Positions 33,612 through 37,274 of a DNA stretch of 37,274 bases are shown piece after piece. Position 1 is the stretch's first letter, and each line of letters opens with the position of its first letter. The DNA is from DATAEK01 sp036258055 (GTDB lineage Bacteria; Acidobacteriota; Vicinamibacteria; Vicinamibacterales; 2-12-FULL-66-21). The stretch spans positions 1-37,274 of the forward strand of contig DATAEK010000032.1 of the NCBI GenBank assembly GCA_036258055.1. Direction: 5' to 3'. Under the pieces are notes generated by a model. The model did no database searches and was not told the origin of the DNA. It saw only the letters and a program-made list of their open reading frames with translations. The translations under genes and the position numbers were made by a program.

Positions 33612-33649
33612 GACCGCCGCAGGTGGTCTCCTCCCCACCTGCGGCGGTC
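33612..33649. terminator. strong GC-rich stem, probable terminator
   Basis: GACCGCCGCAGGTGG (33612-33626) and CCACCTGCGGCGGTC (33635-33649) form a perfect 15-base stem with an eight-base loop. On the plus strand TTTT follows after a few bases; on the minus strand the tail is TGTTTC. It is about 115 bases past the stop of the ADOP gene on the minus strand and just past a possible plus-strand frame, so it could serve either. Its GCAGGTGG core is shared with the stem at 14704-14745. Confidence 0.65.
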
Positions 33650-33702
33650 GCCATTTTAGGCGCCGTTCGAGTCCTACCGCTACGTTTCCCCTTGCCGGCA
33701 GC

Positions 33703-33744
33703 GGACAGCCGATAGCCGACAGCAGCCGGCCGACAGCCGACAGC
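33703..33744. repeat. six tandem heptamers (CGACAGC-like)
   Basis: Six consecutive seven-base units lie 19 bases past the ADOP stop: GGACAGC, CGATAGC, CGACAGC, AGCCGGC, CGACAGC, CGACAGC. Three are identical, two differ by one base, one by more. The period is exact over 42 bases. No inverted partner is obvious nearby. Confidence 0.85.
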
Positions 33745-33763
33745 GTCAACATCCGATCAGTGC

Positions 33764-36193
33764 TCACTCCGCGCGGAGCGACGCGGTCGTGTCTATCCGA
33801 GTGCCCGCGCGCGCCGGGATGACGATCGCAAGCGCCGACACGACGGCCAGGAGGAGGGCGACCGTCCCGAACGTGACCGGATCTGCGGCCCTCGTCTGAA
33901 ATAGCTGCGTTTCGAGGGCGCGCCCGGCCACGATCGCCCCAAGAGCGCCAGCTGCGAGCCCGGCCGCGACGAGCACCATCGCGTTACGAAGAATCTGCAG
34001 AATCACGCCACCCGGATTGGCCCCGAGCGCCAGACGAATCGCGACTTCCCGGCCGCTGAGTCCCACGACGTAGGCGACGAGACCGTACAAACCCACCGCC
34101 GCGAGCAGCAGCGCGCCCGAGCTGAAGATCGCGAGGAGCGTCGAGGCGAACCGCGCGGCAGCCGTCTGCTGCGACACGACATCGGTCAGCTGGCTGACCG
34201 CGTAGACAGGAATTCCCGCATCGAGACTCGACACGCTCTGCTGCAGCTCCGCAATCGTCAGCGACGGACCTGGCGTGGTGCGGATGGCGATCTCGAGATC
34301 GCGATCCGTTCGCTGCGCGTAAGGAAAGAACACGTCAGGCTCCGACGTGTGGCCCGCGATGTCGGTGGTGAGGTCGCGATACCGCGCGGTCGCGACGACG
34401 CCGACGACTTCGACGGCCGGCACGTCGTCGCCGATCCTGAATGTCCTGCCAACCGCCGCTTGCGCGCCGCCGAACAGACGGTGGGCCGACGCTTCGCTGA
34501 TGACGGCAACGGGCGGCGCCCCGGCGCGATCCTGCGCGGTGAAGGCCCGGCCCGTCAGCAGCGGTGTCCCGATCGCACGGAAGAAATCCGGCGTCACGAA
34601 GTGACCGTAGTACCGCACATCCTGGTCACTGCTGTCGGCGACGAGCACGCTGGCGCTCGCGTTGCCGGTCAACGGAAGATCGGATCCGATCGCCGCGGCC
34701 TTGACGCGCGGCATCGTGGCCAGGGCGGCCGTCAGACGCTCGACGAACGCCATCCGCTCGGGTGGCGAGTACCGTGCAGCGGGCAGTGTGAGCCTGGCCA
34801 CGGTGACGCCGTCCGGATCGAATCCAATCCGCACGTGCAGTTGACGTTCGAGACTGCGCGCGAGCAGCCCCGCACCCGTGAGCAGCGTCATCGCGATCGC
34901 GACCTCGCCGACCACGATCAGCTGTTGCACCGACGGGCGGCGGATCGAGCCCAATCCGGCCGCCACGGCGCGTCCCGACGATCGCAACGCGTCTGACAGA
35001 CCGCTCCGGCTGTGCACGAACGCCGGAAGGATCGCGACCAGCAGGCCCGAGGCCAACGTCGCGAGCAGCGCGAAGACCAGCGCTCGCGGATCCACCGATA
35101 GCTGCACATAACGAGGCAGCGCGCCGGCTGGCGTCAGCGCCGCGGCGGCGGACACGCCCCACGCCGCGAGCAACGCGCCGCCGATTCCTGCAAACGCCGA
35201 CAGCACCAGCGACTCGGCAAGCACACTGCGGACAACGCGCCAGCGGCCGGCCCCGAGCGCGAGCCTGACCGCGAGCTCCTTGCGGCGCGACATCGTGCGC
35301 GCGAGCTGCAGGCTCGCGACGTTGGCGCACGCGATGACGAGAAAGAGCAGCACCGCTCCGAAGAGCGCCGACACGAGCCTGCCGGTCTGACCGAGAAGCG
35401 ACTGTTTGACTTCGATCACCAGTACGCCGCGCTGGCGGTTCGTGTCCGGATAGTTGCGCTCGAGTACGGCGGCCACGCGGCTGAGGTCGTCCTGCGCCTG
35501 CGCGATCGTAACGCCGTCCTTCAACCGCCCCAGCGCACCGAGCCAGCGCACGCCTCGACGACGGACTGTGTCGGCCGAGCTGGTGAGCGACACCATCATC
35601 GACGGAACCCAGACGTCCGTGTCGAAGGACAATCCGGCAAACCGTTCCGGCATGACGCCGACGATCGCGAACCGGCGATCGTTGAAAAAGACGGGCTGAT
35701 CCAGGACGTCAGCCCGTCCGCCGAATCGCTCCCGCCAGAGTTTGTCGCTGATGACCGCGACGGGGCGTGCGTCCGGCGACCGATCTTCCTCCGGCACGAA
35801 TGTTCGACCGAGCGCCGCGTCAGCTCCCAGCAGGTTGAAGTAGCTGGCCGACACCATCTCGGCATCGACCCGAAGCGCCTCCGTGCCGACCCGCATGTTG
35901 AGCGACGTTTCGTCGTAGATCGCGACGTCGGTCAGGGTCTGATTCATCGTTCGCCAATCCAGGACCTCGGGAAACGATCCGCCGCGGACCTGGCGATCGG
36001 GGCCCGCCACGCCCCAGAGCATCACGAGCCGATCGGGTTGGCGAAATGCCAGCGGCCGAAGCACGGCCGCATCGAGCAGCGAGAACATCATGGTGCTGGC
36101 GCCGATGCCGAGCATCAGCGTCAGAATGACGCTGCCGGCGTAGCCGGGCCGTTTGGCGATCGTGCGGAGGGCGACGAGCAGATCCTGACGCAT
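33764..36193 (-). CDS. MacB/FtsX-family ABC permease, ADOP type
   Basis: This second complete ADOP permease has 809 residues. The lead RQDLLVALRTIAKRPGYAG precedes TM1 (VILTLMLGIGASTMMFSLL). The first MacB-type periplasmic domain includes RPDRLVMLWGVAG and the typical VAVISDKLWRERFGG. The first FtsX block has RRKELAVRLALGAGRWR after LFLVIACANVASLQLAR. The second periplasmic domain contains PDFFRAIGTPLLTGRAFTAQD, and the second FtsX block GREVAIRLALGANPGG. It ends with the family's Ala-Gly-Thr-Arg-Ile-Asp-x-x-x-x-Leu-Arg type tail. Substrate unknown; no ATPase gene is adjacent. AGGGG four bases before the ATG is part of a perfect palindrome. The partial ADOP gene lies upstream on the same strand, separated by 296 bases of repeat-rich DNA, so each probably has its own transcript. 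It diverges clearly from the permease at 1104 in sequence. Confidence 0.92.
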   Translation of the reverse strand: MRQDLLVALRTIAKRPGYAGSVILTLMLGIGASTMMFSLLDAAVLRPLAFRQPDRLVMLWGVAGPDRQVRGGSFPEVLDWRTMNQTLTDVAIYDETSLNMRVGTEALRVDAEMVSASYFNLLGADAALGRTFVPEEDRSPDARPVAVISDKLWRERFGGRADVLDQPVFFNDRRFAIVGVMPERFAGLSFDTDVWVPSMMVSLTSSADTVRRRGVRWLGALGRLKDGVTIAQAQDDLSRVAAVLERNYPDTNRQRGVLVIEVKQSLLGQTGRLVSALFGAVLLFLVIACANVASLQLARTMSRRKELAVRLALGAGRWRVVRSVLAESLVLSAFAGIGGALLAAWGVSAAAALTPAGALPRYVQLSVDPRALVFALLATLASGLLVAILPAFVHSRSGLSDALRSSGRAVAAGLGSIRRPSVQQLIVVGEVAIAMTLLTGAGLLARSLERQLHVRIGFDPDGVTVARLTLPAARYSPPERMAFVERLTAALATMPRVKAAAIGSDLPLTGNASASVLVADSSDQDVRYYGHFVTPDFFRAIGTPLLTGRAFTAQDRAGAPPVAVISEASAHRLFGGAQAAVGRTFRIGDDVPAVEVVGVVATARYRDLTTDIAGHTSEPDVFFPYAQRTDRDLEIAIRTTPGPSLTIAELQQSVSSLDAGIPVYAVSQLTDVVSQQTAAARFASTLLAIFSSGALLLAAVGLYGLVAYVVGLSGREVAIRLALGANPGGVILQILRNAMVLVAAGLAAGALGAIVAGRALETQLFQTRAADPVTFGTVALLLAVVSALAIVIPARAGTRIDTTASLRAE

Positions 36194-36197
36194 GCTT

Positions 36198-36212
36198 CCC
36201 CTGCAGCAGGGG
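36198..36212 (-). promoter_or_regulatory. palindrome containing the ribosome binding site of the ADOP gene
   Basis: CCCCTGCAGCAGGGG is a perfect 15-base palindrome (seven-base arms, one central base) whose last base lies 19 bases and first base four bases upstream of the ATG. In the mRNA the AGGGG that would bind the ribosome forms one arm, so the stem would hide it. It could equally be an operator for a dimeric repressor. Confidence 0.5.
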
Positions 36213-36321
36213 CTGTGCCAGCACGGGCGGCCGAATTCCAGAGACTTTGAGGAGATGAGGGCAAACGTCTGTCCGCCCGCGAACAGGGCGTGTTCGCTCC
36301 TGGGGGAGAACCGGTTCTAAA

Positions 36322-36473
36322 GTTCCCGGTTCCCGATGCTCGGTCCGGTCCTCGGGTCTCAGTGCCCGGTTCTCAGTTCGCGGTTCAGGTTCCCGGTTCA
36401 ACGGTTCGCGTGTAGGAGCCGCGACGAAAAGTCATCTCACTCACCATAGAACTGGGAACCGGGAACCTAGAAC
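36322..36473. repeat. heptamer tandem repeat (GTTCCCG-like) with inverted partner
   Basis: About twelve seven-base units related to GTTCCCG follow one another from 36322 to 36410, with occasional five- or six-base units. Three are exact (36322, 36329, 36389). Then AGGTTCCCGGTTC (36387-36399) finds its exact reverse complement at 36456-36468, 56 bases further, inside a short reversed tract (36449-36473). A perfect AGAACCGGTTCT palindrome sits just before the tract at 36307-36318. The stretch fills most of the 296-base gap between the two ADOP genes. Confidence 0.85.
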
Positions 36474-36489
36474 ATGAGCGCTGCCGACG

Positions 36490-37274
36490 TCAGTTGTCGC
36501 GCAGAATCACCATCGGGTCGACTCGACCGGCGGCCCGCGCGGGCAGATAACAGGCGGCCACGGAGACAGCGACGACCATCAGCGCGTTGAGTCCGAAGAC
36601 GGTGGGATCGGTCGGTTGCACGTCGTTGAGCATCGACTGCAGGCTCTGGCTGAGCAGGAGCGCGCCGAACGCTCCGAGGACCACGCCGGCCGCCGCCACA
36701 GCCCCACCGCGCTTCACCACGAGCGTCTGCACCGCTCCAGGTTCGGCGCCGAGCGCGAGTCGAATGCCGAACTCCCGTCGCTGACGCCTCACGTTGTGCG
36801 CGGTCACGCCGTAGATCCCGACCATCGCGAGCAGTCCGGCGAGGCCGCCGAAGAGCGCGCTCAGCGCCGATAGCAACCGCGGCTGACCGACTGACGCGCT
36901 GACGACCTCTTCCATCGTCTGCACTGCCGTCACCGGAACCGAGGGATCGATGCCGGCCACGATCTGTCGCGCGCTCTGCACGATCGACGTCGGATCGTCG
37001 GTCTGCGTGCGCAGCACGACGGTCATCGACGGGAACGGCTGTTGATCCATCGAGCGGTACATTTCGTAGGGCGTATTGGCGACCAGGCCGAACGAACGAA
37101 CGTTGCCGACGACCCCGACGACCTCCCACCAGTCGGTGCCGTTGCCAGGCGTCACACGCTTGCCGATCGGGTTCTGTCCGGGCCAGAACTTCTCGGCCAT
37201 CGCCCGATTGATGACGGCCACCTGCAGCGTGCCCTTACGATCCTGCGAGCTGAAGAGGCGTCCCTGCACGAGCG
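36490..37274 (-). CDS. MacB/FtsX-family ABC permease, ADOP type, C-terminal part
   Basis: This is the last third (about 260 residues) of another ADOP permease; the frame is open to the window edge, so the start lies outside. Visible parts are the end of the second periplasmic domain (GRLFSSQDRKGTLQVAVINRAMAEKFWPGQ, read in two pieces: QVAVINRAMAEKFWPGQNP and EVVGVVGNVRSFGL), and the second FtsX block with TM segments around LLAMVGIYGVTAHNV, the signature REFGIRLALGAEPGA, and VFGLNALMVVAVSVAACYLPA. It ends with the tail AGRVDPMVILRDN, the standard ADOP end. Four-residue spacing and motifs fit the family fully. The stop is 17 bases past the inverted heptamer tract. Confidence 0.9.
   Translation of the reverse strand, partial: LVQGRLFSSQDRKGTLQVAVINRAMAEKFWPGQNPIGKRVTPGNGTDWWEVVGVVGNVRSFGLVANTPYEMYRSMDQQPFPSMTVVLRTQTDDPTSIVQSARQIVAGIDPSVPVTAVQTMEEVVSASVGQPRLLSALSALFGGLAGLLAMVGIYGVTAHNVRRQRREFGIRLALGAEPGAVQTLVVKRGGAVAAAGVVLGAFGALLLSQSLQSMLNDVQPTDPTVFGLNALMVVAVSVAACYLPARAAGRVDPMVILRDN

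Noticed and set aside
33253..33654. Minus-strand 133-codon frame in the gap before the response regulator
   Set aside because: No family resemblance or ribosome site; it runs antisense through the hairpins and overlaps the regulator start.
31013..36473. Heptamer tracts read as CRISPR arrays
   Set aside because: Units are seven bases with no spacers, no 23-47-base repeat and no cas gene in the window.

Overview
The window is GC-rich (about 65% by eye), with genes on both strands and no rRNA, tRNA, CRISPR array or insertion sequence that I can see. Three long MacB/FtsX-type permeases without partner ATPases (the ADOP type, first described from Acidobacteria), a TonB-dependent receptor with an N-terminal carboxypeptidase-regulatory-like domain, a BlaI/M56 pair and many secreted glycosidases all point to a soil-type Acidobacteriota, plausibly Vicinamibacteria. 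That placement is inference from gene content.

Layout. 1-1048: the end of a GT39-like membrane glycosyltransferase. 1104-3545: ADOP permease. 3713-6644: alpha/beta hydrolase, membrane protein with Ig-like folds, and small secreted NTF2-like protein, all on the minus strand. 6835-17584 (minus): a five-gene sugar operon read as TonB-dependent receptor, GH3 beta-glucosidase, glucoamylase-family/GH144-like glucanase, EIIA-HPr-EI fusion and PtsG-type EIICB. 17734-19929 (plus): a LacI-family regulator broken by a one-base frameshift, translationally coupled to an MFS transporter and divergent from the sugar operon. 20105-21973: BlaI-type repressor and M56 (BlaR1-like) membrane protease. 22079-27096: B12-binding-type radical SAM protein and two polytopic glycosyltransferase-like proteins. 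27134-29125: GH27 alpha-galactosidase. 29374-31010: PEGA-domain protein with a Tyr/Gly-rich tract, then a secreted barrel-like protein. 31129-33265: OmpR-type response regulator and histidine kinase. 33764-37274: two further ADOP permeases, the last cut by the window edge.

How it works together. The central operon looks like a complete route from extracellular beta-glucan to glucose-6-phosphate: outer-membrane import by the TonB receptor, cleavage by the GH144-like enzyme and the GH3 enzyme (a pairing known from beta-1,2-glucan loci), and uptake with phosphorylation by a PtsG whose whole phosphorelay (EI, HPr, EIIA) is one polypeptide encoded just upstream. A LacI-type palindrome (GCTcAAACGTTTtAGC) lies in the receptor promoter, next to the divergent, frameshifted lacI-family gene.

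The most unusual non-coding signal is a set of degenerate tandem repeats with a period of seven bases. They lie in or beside several intergenic gaps (8598-8638, 31013-31073, 33703-33744, 36322-36410); each has its own unit sequence, and two are followed by an inverted partner. I do not know a described element that matches.
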